Of a stretch of DNA of 24,000 nt, positions 8,079 through 15,402 are shown one piece after another (position 1 is the stretch's first letter; every line of letters begins with the position of its first letter). Position numbers and translations under genes: made by a program. The DNA is from Methanobacteriaceae archaeon (GTDB lineage Archaea > Methanobacteriota > Methanobacteria > Methanobacteriales > Methanobacteriaceae), in contig JACBOA010000019.1 in NCBI GenBank assembly GCA_013403005.1, positions 1 to 24,000 on the forward strand. Reading direction: 5' to 3'. A model generated the notes under the pieces. It did not search any database, had not been told where the DNA came from, and saw only the letters and a list, made by a program, of their open reading frames with translations.

Positions 8079-8975
8079 ATGGTTTCTAATGAGGATATTA
8101 AGAAAAAACTTGTAGCTAAAAGAGTTGGAAGAACCACAGAAGGTTTTTTAATATGTGAAAGTTGTGGAAATTACTACCAACTCCAGGAAGGGGAGTCAAT
8201 AAACGATTTTGAAAGCTGTCATTGTGGTGGTAAATTAAGATTTATTGAATCAATTGACATTAGTGAAGCAACTAACGCTGAGGAAGGTACTCAATCAGAA
8301 GGGAGGTTTATTGTCTGCAATAAATGTGCTTATTTTCACGAACTCATCGAGGATGAAAACTCAGATGATTTTCGATTATGTGAATGTGGAGGAAAATTTA
8401 AATTCTATAGGGACCGTGAGGAATATTTTAGTTCTAAGGAGTATCTTGAATCATTTCTGGATTCAAATAAATCCTCTACTAAAAATGTTGTTAGTAAAAC
8501 TGTGAATAAACTGATAAAAGGAGAAACAATTGAAGATAAACAGAGTAAGTATGGATTTTTAATTGGTGCTAAAGGTATTGAAGGTAGATTGGAGTTATAT
8601 GACTATTGGATTAGGTTACCTGGAAAAGAATACTTGTTAATTGAAGATATTAGTTCAATAGATTTCCAAAGAGCTCATGGTATTCGTGGTAGAGGTTACA
8701 TTAAATTTAATCTGAAAGGCATGGATAGGGTAAATAAACAAAAAGGACCTATTGTAACTTATAATCCCCGTACTGGTTTTGGCATAGGTTTAGCAGGTAT
8801 TAAAGATGGAAAAGTAAGTATGTTGGGTTACAATCCCCGCACAGGGTTCAACTTAGGTCTTGGAGTTTTTAGAGGTGCTGAACCGCCAAAAGTTCATTTT
8901 TCTAAAAAATCGGAATCAAAATTTAGAGAAATAAGAGACATGATTTATAACAAAATTTTAGAAAGTAAGGTTTAG
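8079..8975 (+). CDS. Protein with two tandem zinc ribbons and a PH-like C-terminal domain
   Basis: 298 aa, function unknown. Two related metal-binding repeats are visible: C26-x2-C29 ... C47-x-C49-GG and C80-x2-C83 ... C101-x-C103-GG, each with an acidic SxxDF segment between the cysteine pairs. Similar ribbons occur in many Methanobacteriales proteins of unknown role. A linker (about 115-155) leads to a C-terminal domain (about 158-295) of beta-strands with IEGRLELYDYWIRL and a final helix, like bacterial PH/DUF4429-type domains. YNPRTGF appears twice there, at 228-234 and 251-257. There is no transmembrane segment. GGTGG (8070-8074) is the ribosome site, 4 nt before ATG. A relic of a paralogue lies at 6766-6830. 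Confidence 0.75.
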   Translation: MVSNEDIKKKLVAKRVGRTTEGFLICESCGNYYQLQEGESINDFESCHCGGKLRFIESIDISEATNAEEGTQSEGRFIVCNKCAYFHELIEDENSDDFRLCECGGKFKFYRDREEYFSSKEYLESFLDSNKSSTKNVVSKTVNKLIKGETIEDKQSKYGFLIGAKGIEGRLELYDYWIRLPGKEYLLIEDISSIDFQRAHGIRGRGYIKFNLKGMDRVNKQKGPIVTYNPRTGFGIGLAGIKDGKVSMLGYNPRTGFNLGLGVFRGAEPPKVHFSKKSESKFREIRDMIYNKILESKV

Positions 8976-9169
8976 AGAATTTAAAATTTAAAAAAGAAGG
9001 ATTTAAACGGGTTATAAATGCTTGTTGAATTGAAAATAACGGTATAATTACTGAAGAAGATTTCAGATAATAATTGCAAAAAACTAAAGAAGTATTTAAA
9101 ACTATTAAAAATGAATAATAAGCCTCTTTAAGGAAGAATAAGTAATTTTTATCGGACAATGTAAAAGAT

Positions 9170-9364
9170 ATGTTATTAGAAGTTGGTGTTCCTTTGAATA
9201 TTCTTTATAAAGAAATAAAAGTTGATAAAAGGAAAAAAAGAATCCGTGATAGAAGGAAGAACTTAAAAAAACAAGCTAAGGAAATGGCTGAATTTTATCA
9301 TCAAGATCCTGAACTTACTGGAATGACTAAATGTCTCGAATTAGAAGATTTCCATGAATATTAA
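9170..9364 (+). CDS. MazE-like antitoxin remnant
   Basis: 64 codons; the frame is open back to about 9146 without a start codon there, so the N-terminus may be lost. The visible part is a highly charged helix followed by QAKEMAEFYHQDPELTGM and a terminal LEDFHEY, the C-terminal style of antitoxins encoded just before MazF/PemK toxins, where the tail binds the toxin. It overlaps the downstream toxin ATG (9354) by 11 nt, the usual arrangement of these operons. I see no DNA-binding N-terminal domain in frame. Since the toxin is broken, this gene is probably not maintained. Confidence 0.55.
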   Translation: MLLEVGVPLNILYKEIKVDKRKKRIRDRRKNLKKQAKEMAEFYHQDPELTGMTKCLELEDFHEY

Positions 9365-9723
9365 TCGGATAGATATTTGTATAGTTGATCTAGAGCCAAC
9401 AATAGGCTCTGAAATGAAAAAACGCAGGTCAATTGTATTAATTAGCACTAATTCTATTAATTCCGTTCCTAAATTCAATTAAAAATTGTAGACCCATTAA
9501 CTAGTTTTAGGAAAAAAGTACGACAAAGGATGTTTATTAAAATTTATCCAGGAAATAGGAGTGGTCTTAAAGTTCTATCTGTAGTTGATCCATACAAAAT
9601 TCTATGTATTTCTGATGAAAGATTCGAGAGGAACTGGGTAAGTTTAATGATTCCGAGATGGAACAAATAGAAGAGCAATGACTTGTAGTTTTTGATATGG
9701 GCTACTTAGTTGATCAATATTAA
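9354..9723 (+). pseudogene. MazF/PemK-family toxin, frameshifted
   Basis: The frame from ATG 9354 reads MNINRIDICIVDLEPTIGSE, then KKRRSIVLISTNSINSVPKF, and stops at about 9483. The MazF homology resumes in a second frame (IVDPLTSFRKKV, KIYPGNRSGLKVLSVVDPYK, CISDERFER) and moves to a third near 9631 (LGKFNDSEMEQIEEQ), followed by a TGA at 9679-9681 and VVFDMGYLVDQY. Two frameshifts and one internal stop make it a clear pseudogene of an RNA-cleaving MazF/PemK toxin. The order antitoxin, overlap, toxin is typical. Confidence 0.8.
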
Positions 9724-9842
9724 AGACTGATTAATACTTTCTTTACCATTTTAAAGAGTTTATAAGCTGAAAAAACATGACTTGTAGTAGGGTGTATCTT
9801 AATGAACTGGAAAGAAGTTTTTCCAAGGGATAAGTCGATAAA

Positions 9843-10685
9843 ATGCTGCAGAAAAATACATTGAAAGTAGGTTTCCTTGGATTCGGAGAGGTTGCTTCAA
9901 CCTTATCTGAGGGTTTAATGTTGAATGGAGTGGAAGTTCTAACCTGTCTGGAGGGGAGAAGTCAAAGATCAGTTGATCGGGCGAAGTCAAGAGGTGTCAG
10001 GTTATGTGAAACTTTCACTGAACTGGCAGAGTCATCCGACATTCTATTATCTGCAGTGGTGCCTGCAGAAGCAGTAAACGTGGCTAGAAAAGTGGGAGGG
10101 CATGTTAAAGGGGTATATGTGGATTTAAATAATATCTCCCCTGGAACGGTTAAAGAAGTCTTCAGCCACCTTGAAACCGGCAGGGTAGTTGATGCAGCCA
10201 TTATGGGTGGAATAAAAAACGGTCCAAAAACATCCATAATCGCCTCTGGAAAGCATGCTGAAACTTTTGCCCAGCTAAACCAGTATGGAATGAACATTGA
10301 AGTAATTGGCACCGAAACCGGTCAGGCATCTGGATTGAAAATGCTACGCAGCGTCTACACCAAGGGTGTTTCCGCCCTGCTATTCGAGGCCCTGTATGCA
10401 GCATATCAAATGGGGGTTGATGAAACCCTTCTAAAATATTTAAATAAGACTGAAGGACCCCAATTCCAGGACTCCGCCACTTCAAGAATAAAAAGCAGCG
10501 CATACCATGCCCAAAGACGCCAACAGGAAATGGGAGAAGTCCTCAAGTTCCTTAGAGAATATGAAGATCCAATCATGACCCGGGCCACTTGTGAATTTTT
10601 CCAATCACTCACCCACAAAACCGGAGAAATCTCTAAAAAACCCTCAGATTATAGGGATGTCTTCATCAGAGTTGATAGAAACTGA
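9843..10685 (+). CDS. 6-phosphogluconate dehydrogenase-like NAD(P)-dependent oxidoreductase
   Basis: 280 aa, beta-hydroxyacid dehydrogenase superfamily. The N-terminal Rossmann domain has GFLGFGEVAS (10-19) for dinucleotide binding, then VDLNNISPGT (93-102) in the position of the substrate-binding D-x-S/N motif, and GLKMLRS (164-170) whose K166 is the family's catalytic lysine. The C-terminal helical domain (about 170-275) resembles DUF1932 rather than the usual NAD_binding_11 domain. The substrate is unknown. ATG 9843 follows an AAGGGA about 11 nt upstream; TTG 9861 would be an alternative and would trim six residues. It lies just to the right of the decayed toxin-antitoxin region, and its codon use matches the housekeeping genes. 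Confidence 0.82.
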   Translation: MLQKNTLKVGFLGFGEVASTLSEGLMLNGVEVLTCLEGRSQRSVDRAKSRGVRLCETFTELAESSDILLSAVVPAEAVNVARKVGGHVKGVYVDLNNISPGTVKEVFSHLETGRVVDAAIMGGIKNGPKTSIIASGKHAETFAQLNQYGMNIEVIGTETGQASGLKMLRSVYTKGVSALLFEALYAAYQMGVDETLLKYLNKTEGPQFQDSATSRIKSSAYHAQRRQQEMGEVLKFLREYEDPIMTRATCEFFQSLTHKTGEISKKPSDYRDVFIRVDRN

Positions 10686-10787
10686 TTTCACGCCTTGAAT
10701 TAGTTCACGGTAATAAATAAATAGGATAGTGTGAATAAATATAACCTGTACCCTAATGCCTCATGAAGAATTATGAAAATATTAAAT

Positions 10788-10823
10788 CAATAAATATTGC
10801 ATTTAAACCAATAAATTTGCATT
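10788..10823. repeat. Pair of 15-16 bp direct repeats upstream of a small gene
   Basis: CAATAAATATTGCATT (10788-10803) and CAATAAATTTGCATT (10809-10823) differ by one inserted base and are spaced by two helical turns (21 bp), about 37 bp before ATG 10860. They may be regulatory half-sites. Confidence 0.45.
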
Positions 10824-10859
10824 AGTTCCTAAAAAACTTTGATTAGTGGATTTGGTACT

Positions 10860-11078
10860 ATGCCAGATGAGCAGCATGCCAAAGAATGTGAAGAACAGAT
10901 GAAAAAGCTTAAAGGTCGAAAAGTCCTTGATTGTTCCTTTAAAGCCTATGAAAACAACTGCTGGAGGTTTTACATAGTCACGGACAGTGGAAAACTGGTA
11001 ATGACCTTCTGTCCAGATTGGACCTGTCCTGTGGTGGAACACCACCAGGAACATCACGAACACATCCCGGAAGAATGA
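10860..11078 (+). CDS. Small Cys/His-rich hypothetical protein
   Basis: 72 aa from ATG 10860 (a TTG at 10839 in the same frame would add seven residues; I prefer the ATG). The sequence looks like a compact alpha/beta protein: a charged first helix, then strands with KVLDCSFKAYENNCWRFYIV and LVMTFCPDWTCPVVEHH. Five cysteines and a tail rich in histidine (HHQEHHEH) suggest metal binding, but I do not recognise a family. It converges with the nucleotidyltransferase gene at 11173. Its base composition matches the neighbouring housekeeping genes, so it is probably a real gene. Confidence 0.6.
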   Translation: MPDEQHAKECEEQMKKLKGRKVLDCSFKAYENNCWRFYIVTDSGKLVMTFCPDWTCPVVEHHQEHHEHIPEE

Positions 11079-11172
11079 ATCACTTATAAATCTGCTTCTT
11101 AAAATTTTCCCATTATCAGAACATCTCTTCACAACTGTTTCCTATTACCCTTTCAGAGCATCACCTAATTCT

Positions 11173-12462
11173 TCAACCTACCTCTAACCTGATTCTCCAA
11201 CCTCTCTTCTTCTCTACCAGGATTCCTTGAAGGGGTATAATCTGGGAATCAACCAGTAATCTCAGATAGGTGGCCATTTTACCAGGTAATTTAAGGGAAC
11301 TTTTCACCTTACGCCCGGGTGGTTTTAACTCACAGGAGAGATCCCCTCTTTTATCCACATAAAGATAAGCATCCATCCCCTCTTTCAAACTGGCCAGTTC
11401 AAAACTTCGAAGATGCAGGCCAGCATCAAAGGAATATAAGGGCTTATCACGAGTTCTTGCCCCATCACGAAACTTTTCATGGGCCTCTGAACTGCTCAGG
11501 CCTTTTTCAACCATGGAAGCCACGTACCAGGCCCTTTCAATCACCTGTTCTGTAGTCTGATCTGGAGGTATAACTTTCTCCCTTTCATAGTCCCTAATCA
11601 GTTCATAGACTTCTCTACGAGTCACATTTTCCTCCACCGAGCTTAAAGCCAGCCTGCTCAACACAGGACCATAACCTGCCTGGCGCAGGGATGCCCAGAC
11701 CTGGTTCTCTGCCTGGTACCATCGCCCCTGAATAATATGCTCCACTGCCTCTGCATTTAAATAGGCAATGTTCAGAAGTTTATGCCGGGAACTGGTATTC
11801 AAACGTTTCAGAAGAACTTCAAGATTCCGCTCACCTGGAATGTTCCCCTTTTCAATTTCCTCTTCCAGTATGTTAACTGTAAAATCCGGCAGAACTTTCG
11901 CCACGTTTGCTGTTATCTGGAGATTGTTTTCCACTATCTCCCTGCGGATCTGACGTCCGGAAATCTTCTCTCCATTCACTTTCCCTTCGGGTATGAAATG
12001 AAATTTCATCTTTTTACCAAAACGACTGTAAAGGAATTCATTCACCGCATACCACCGGATCACATTCCGGTTAGGGAGGCTGCGAGGAATACCGCTGAAA
12101 ATTCCCTTCTTGATAAAACCAGAAGCATATCTTTTGATTTTTTGGGGATTAACCTCTGCAGCGTCCACATAATCAGTCACCCCGTCTTGGATCATCATGG
12201 CAATCCTTATAGGAACAGTGTAGGCCATGGTCAACCGGTGATGCAATCCTTCAATGGGCACGATACGATCAGCCCCAGCTTCCAGGGCCATCTTACTCCT
12301 GGCCTCGAAACTGGTGAAAAATGGGGCGTGGTTGGCACTGTAACCCTTGTTAAGGTAGATCACCACTTCCTTACCGGTTTCATCTCCCAGTTCCCGGGCC
12401 TTCTTGATGAGATCCACGTGTCCCAGATGAACCGGGTCAAAATCAGCGCTTATTCCTATCAA
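11173..12462 (-). CDS. TmcAL-like cytidylyltransferase-fold protein
   Basis: 429 aa. Residues 1-200 form a nucleotidyltransferase domain: ISADFDPVHLGH contains the HxGH motif (H12, H15), and ISGRQIR at 167-173 is the equivalent of the ISSTxxR motif. FEARSKMALEAGADRIVPIE resembles the bacterial tRNA(Met) cytidine acetate ligase TmcAL (YlbM). About 220 further residues form a helical region and a C-terminal beta-rich domain that I do not recognise. A TTG start is supported by GAGG at 12472-12475 on the same strand, 9 nt upstream; no ATG is available nearby. Use of a nucleotide to activate a small acid or modify a tRNA is inferred from the fold only. Confidence 0.75.
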   Translation of the reverse strand: MIGISADFDPVHLGHVDLIKKARELGDETGKEVVIYLNKGYSANHAPFFTSFEARSKMALEAGADRIVPIEGLHHRLTMAYTVPIRIAMMIQDGVTDYVDAAEVNPQKIKRYASGFIKKGIFSGIPRSLPNRNVIRWYAVNEFLYSRFGKKMKFHFIPEGKVNGEKISGRQIRREIVENNLQITANVAKVLPDFTVNILEEEIEKGNIPGERNLEVLLKRLNTSSRHKLLNIAYLNAEAVEHIIQGRWYQAENQVWASLRQAGYGPVLSRLALSSVEENVTRREVYELIRDYEREKVIPPDQTTEQVIERAWYVASMVEKGLSSSEAHEKFRDGARTRDKPLYSFDAGLHLRSFELASLKEGMDAYLYVDKRGDLSCELKPPGRKVKSSLKLPGKMATYLRLLVDSQIIPLQGILVEKKRGWRIRLEVG

Positions 12463-12714
12463 TAAAATCTTCCTCTTATAAAATTATTTTCTTTTATTTT
12501 TGTTTCCAACCCTTTTATGAACTTTTAATTGGTAAAGTGAATCTCAAAATATTTACAAATACTAATTATTATATCCTTTATGATTTTAAAGTTCTATTCA
12601 TTGTTCGTATATTCTCATTTTCCATGATTTTCAAAAAAATAGTATTAATTATGATTTTTATTCATGAGGAATAGGTTATTTCTATCAGTAATTTTAATTG
12701 AGTATAGTCTTTAT

Positions 12715-13152
12715 TCACTGTATAATTTTTTTAAAGAAGTAATTACTTGAATCTGAAGATAAAATGTTGAAATCATTTAAAGAGAAAATTTCCGCAGATA
12801 TGTCCAGTGTTTTAACTTGATATCTCCAAATATCCACACATTTCTCTGGAGCAAAGATAAAAAAGTCCACATCCTCTGAAAATCCAAATCTACGTAACTT
12901 AACTTCATTTTTTCGCAATTTTATATTTTTACAACTTTCAATTTCAACAATTACTTTTCTTCCATTTTTAATAGCAAACAAGGCTGGCACATAACCATTG
13001 TAATTAAATGAATTCTTAGTTGAATTGTTTAAATGTTTTGTTTTGATAATGTAGCCTTTATTTGCGAGATTAAAAGCTAAAGAGGATATCAAGTTTTTAG
13101 ATAAATCATTTTCCATCTTTGATTTTCGATGGGGCATCATTCTAAAGCTCAT
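12715..13152 (-). CDS. PD-(D/E)XK nuclease-like hypothetical protein
   Basis: 145 aa. The central part, about 52-102, has the shape of a restriction-endonuclease-like core: YVPALFAIKNGRKVIVEIES followed by a helix and GFSEDVDFFIFAP. In active PD-(D/E)XK enzymes the first motif is P-D and the second E-x-K/E. Here the aspartate position is alanine (P56-A57) while E70-x-E72 is present, so catalysis is doubtful. The start could be M1, M5 or M13; no strong ribosome site is seen. It lies 62 bp downstream of the PEP carboxylase on the same strand and may be cotranscribed. The fold assignment is by eye. Confidence 0.5.
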   Translation of the reverse strand: MSFRMMPHRKSKMENDLSKNLISSLAFNLANKGYIIKTKHLNNSTKNSFNYNGYVPALFAIKNGRKVIVEIESCKNIKLRKNEVKLRRFGFSEDVDFFIFAPEKCVDIWRYQVKTLDISAEIFSLNDFNILSSDSSNYFFKKIIQ

Positions 13153-13214
13153 ATAATCAATCCATCAATCCAATTTGAATCAGATTCTTGTTAACATTAG
13201 ACATATTCCCGTAC

Positions 13215-14647
13215 TTAACCTAAAAATTTCCTCAAATTTGCAGCCTGCAAAATAAAATCCGGAGCAGATTCCATTTTATCTTTCCTTAGAAGATCAATTA
13301 AGCTACTGGTTATTTTCCGGTGCTCTTCATGAACCTCATAATCTATAAAATCCAACCTGGTTTTCACAGATTCTGGTAAAAAGGGAGAATCATCATTTAA
13401 ATATCTTAAAGCATCTTTTAAGTCGTTTTGGAAGTTAAGGTAATGTTTATCAAGGAAGGAAAGATCATCCTCATCCAGAGCATTTAAACCCAGGATTTCT
13501 GGGGGTAACCCTATGGAATATAAGGCACAGGTAAAGGAAATAGCTCGTGGTAATGAAACCCCACCCATTTCTCTGGAATATCCAAATAAACCGATATGAA
13601 GCTTTCTTTTCCTTCTGGGGGGCGTATGTCTTGCTATTTTATTTATGGTGGGTGCTAAAGATAATATTTGTTTCTCATATTCCGAGCTGTATTTGTTTAT
13701 AATTTCCATAAATCTTTTTTCATCCACTTCATGAGGTTTAGAAGGTTTCATTGCCTTTAATTTTTCAACAGCTTTAATCACTTCAGAGGTGGGATGATCA
13801 TATTTGAAGGAAGATTGTATGGTAAAGGTGTGTGCACTGGGATATTCTGAAGCCACTTGATCAACATTCCCTGGTTTCAGATTTCCCCTGAAAGGCGCGG
13901 AACCCACACCAATTATTGGATAGATGTCCACATCTATTTCTTCTGACTATAAATGGAAGTTATATAGGGCTAATTTATTCATTAAAACCGCACTTATCAT
14001 ACCGTAGTTCATGGCAGGATCTGATCTGGCCAGGAAAATTCGCTGGTATTCCACACTCTTATCCTTCAAATACTTCCGGGTCATTTGGTGGGAATTTAAC
14101 ATGCCATTCATGTCTTCAAAAAGGGGGATCACATTTATTTCATCAGGTTTAAAATCACCTATCCAGTCAGCAATGGTGATATCTCCGGTTTTGAATGATT
14201 TATTCTGCTTCCCGATCACGAAATCAGAATAATATCGGTATATGCGATCAATACATCTGTAAGATCCGGTCATGGGTAGAATTACTTCAAAAACAGGAGC
14301 TAAATCTTCTCCATAAAATAATTTGGCTGCATCAAAGGATCTGGGAATGCTTTCCAGGGTTTCTAACAATATCTTTGCTTCTGCTTTTTCTACGGTGGGG
14401 TTAGGCACCCTAAGTGTTAGGAATAAATTTTCACCTAACCTTTTTTCACGGAAAAATTCTTCGTATCTGCTTAATAATTTTTTAACCACATAATTATCTA
14501 CTTCTTTCCCCTCACAATCCCACATCTGCTCATCACAGCCCAAATGGGAGAAAACATAGAAGGCCTCGGTTATTTCTTCTTCACCACCTATTTCACTGGA
14601 TGATGAAAAAAGGGGCTGTTCACATTATCCGGGTGTTGAGTACTCAT
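13215..14647 (-). pseudogene. ppcA: Archaeal-type phosphoenolpyruvate carboxylase, disrupted by a frameshift and an in-frame TAG
   Basis: The gene would encode about 477 aa, close to the usual length of archaeal PEPC, which makes oxaloacetate from PEP and bicarbonate for the incomplete reductive TCA pathway. It starts at ATG 14647 with the family N-terminus MSTQHPDNVNSPFF, then loses frame at a T6 tract (A6 at 14606-14611 on +): one more T is needed to continue SSSSEIGGEEEITEAFYVFS and GCDEQMWDCEGKEVD. A second lesion is an in-frame TAG at 13947-13949 between NFHL and SEEIDVDIYPIIG. All other family segments are well kept (TLRVPNPTVEKAEAKILLET, RSDPAMNYGM, GVGSAPFRGNLKPGNVDQ). It overlaps the upstream carbonic-anhydrase-like gene by 23 nt. 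It may be a young pseudogene, sequencing error, or recoded; see findings. Confidence 0.88.
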
Positions 14648-15056
14648 GCACTGGGGAATCATCTGGACTTACTCCTTCTGTTTGGCAAACTTTCTCAACT
14701 TCAAAATTTTCAGAAATCCACAGCCCCACTATTTTACAAGAGAGGGTATAGTTTTTTATTCTCTGCACTGCTTTTTTGATATGTAATTTATGCACATCCT
14801 CACTAACCTGGTTGGCTGCACAATCATAGTGTCCCACAATGAATATGGTGTTGGAATTATGGTTTCCAATGGAAATAGCCAATTTTCGAAGAACATGAAC
14901 TGGATTAAAACTGTTATCTGCTAGTAAACCATCCATTCCAGCTTCGGTTACCATGTCAACGTAATCAATTTCATAATTCTGGGTGATCCAGTTTATCACT
15001 GGTATTTGAACTCTGCCATCAATGCAGTTTAAACATGTAGCAAATTTTAATTCCAT
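14625..15056 (-). CDS. Short beta-carbonic-anhydrase-like protein
   Basis: 143 aa from ATG 15056. The beta-class zinc site is visible: CIDGR (C11, D13, R15) and GHYDC (H76, C79), the C-x-D-x-R and H-x-x-C pattern. The protein is shorter than ordinary beta-carbonic anhydrases and is closest in look to the small Pro_CA_2-type group. The likely reaction is CO2 to bicarbonate in the cytosol. Its 3' end overlaps the start of the PEP carboxylase by 23 nt in another frame, so the two are translated from one mRNA and probably coupled; bicarbonate is the PEPC substrate, which supports the role. The start at 15056 rather than ten codons upstream is chosen because of the strong ribosome site just before it. 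Confidence 0.8.
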   Translation of the reverse strand: MELKFATCLNCIDGRVQIPVINWITQNYEIDYVDMVTEAGMDGLLADNSFNPVHVLRKLAISIGNHNSNTIFIVGHYDCAANQVSEDVHKLHIKKAVQRIKNYTLSCKIVGLWISENFEVEKVCQTEGVSPDDSPVHEYSTPG

Positions 15057-15062
15057 TATTTT

Positions 15063-15069
15063 ACCTCCC
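15063..15069 (-). promoter_or_regulatory. Ribosome binding site of the carbonic-anhydrase-like gene
   Basis: GGGAGGT on the minus strand, 6 nt before ATG 15056. It is one of the strongest ribosome sites in the window and fixes the start. Confidence 0.75.
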
Positions 15070-15274
15070 AATAACCTAATAATCATTTTTAAAAAGTTTG
15101 AAACATTTTTATTTCAGTATTTTTCTAATTTTAAATATTCAGGGGGGTTTCATATTTTTTACTCCAACTCATCTGAAAATAAATGGGATTAATAGTCCTA
15201 AACAAAAATTTCGTCTTCTTTTTTGATTTTTCATGGTTCATCCTTTTCGATTGGTCATTGAAGTTTATTCCAGC

Positions 15275-15288
15275 TGAGAATATTCTCA
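15275..15288. promoter_or_regulatory. Perfect 14-bp palindrome, possible operator
   Basis: TGAGAATATTCTCA is identical to its reverse complement. It lies between two divergent transcription units, 36 bp upstream of a TATA-like element and 115 bp before the ribbon-helix-helix gene. A dimeric regulator could bind here; the adjacent RHH protein is one candidate. Confidence 0.5.
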
Positions 15289-15310
15289 TCTAACTATCAT
15301 GTTTAATTAT

Positions 15311-15322
15311 TATAATATATAA
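15311..15322 (+). promoter_or_regulatory. TATA-like element upstream of the RHH gene
   Basis: TATAATATATAA, about 85 bp before ATG 15403. The distance implies a leader of about 55-60 nt if it is used. Confidence 0.35.
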
Positions 15323-15402
15323 GTTTATACCTATATTTGTTGCTATATTGCAATCAAAAAAGTTAAATAGTTTTGTAGCAGTATTTATAGTAGTGATAAG
15401 TT

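Larger units (their letters stand above)
15057..15402. other. Divergent intergenic region between the carbonic-anhydrase/PEPC operon and the RHH gene
   Basis: 346 bp, AT-rich. It holds the ribosome site of the minus-strand operon, a perfect 14-bp palindrome (15275-15288) and a TATA-like element (15311-15322). I see no further gene in it. Confidence 0.6.

Noticed and set aside
8760..8850. The NPRTG motif as a sign of an HU-type DNA-binding protein.
   Set aside because: The surrounding residues do not fit HU, and the motif is duplicated within a larger PH-like domain.
11782..12465. A 227-codon open frame on the + strand opposite the nucleotidyltransferase.
   Set aside because: The minus-strand frame has clear family motifs and a ribosome site; the + frame shows no recognisable motif and is a shadow.
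13947..13949. The TAG inside PEP carboxylase as pyrrolysine.
   Set aside because: Methanobacteriales are not known to carry the pyl genes, and none is seen here. A second lesion in the same gene also argues for decay or error.
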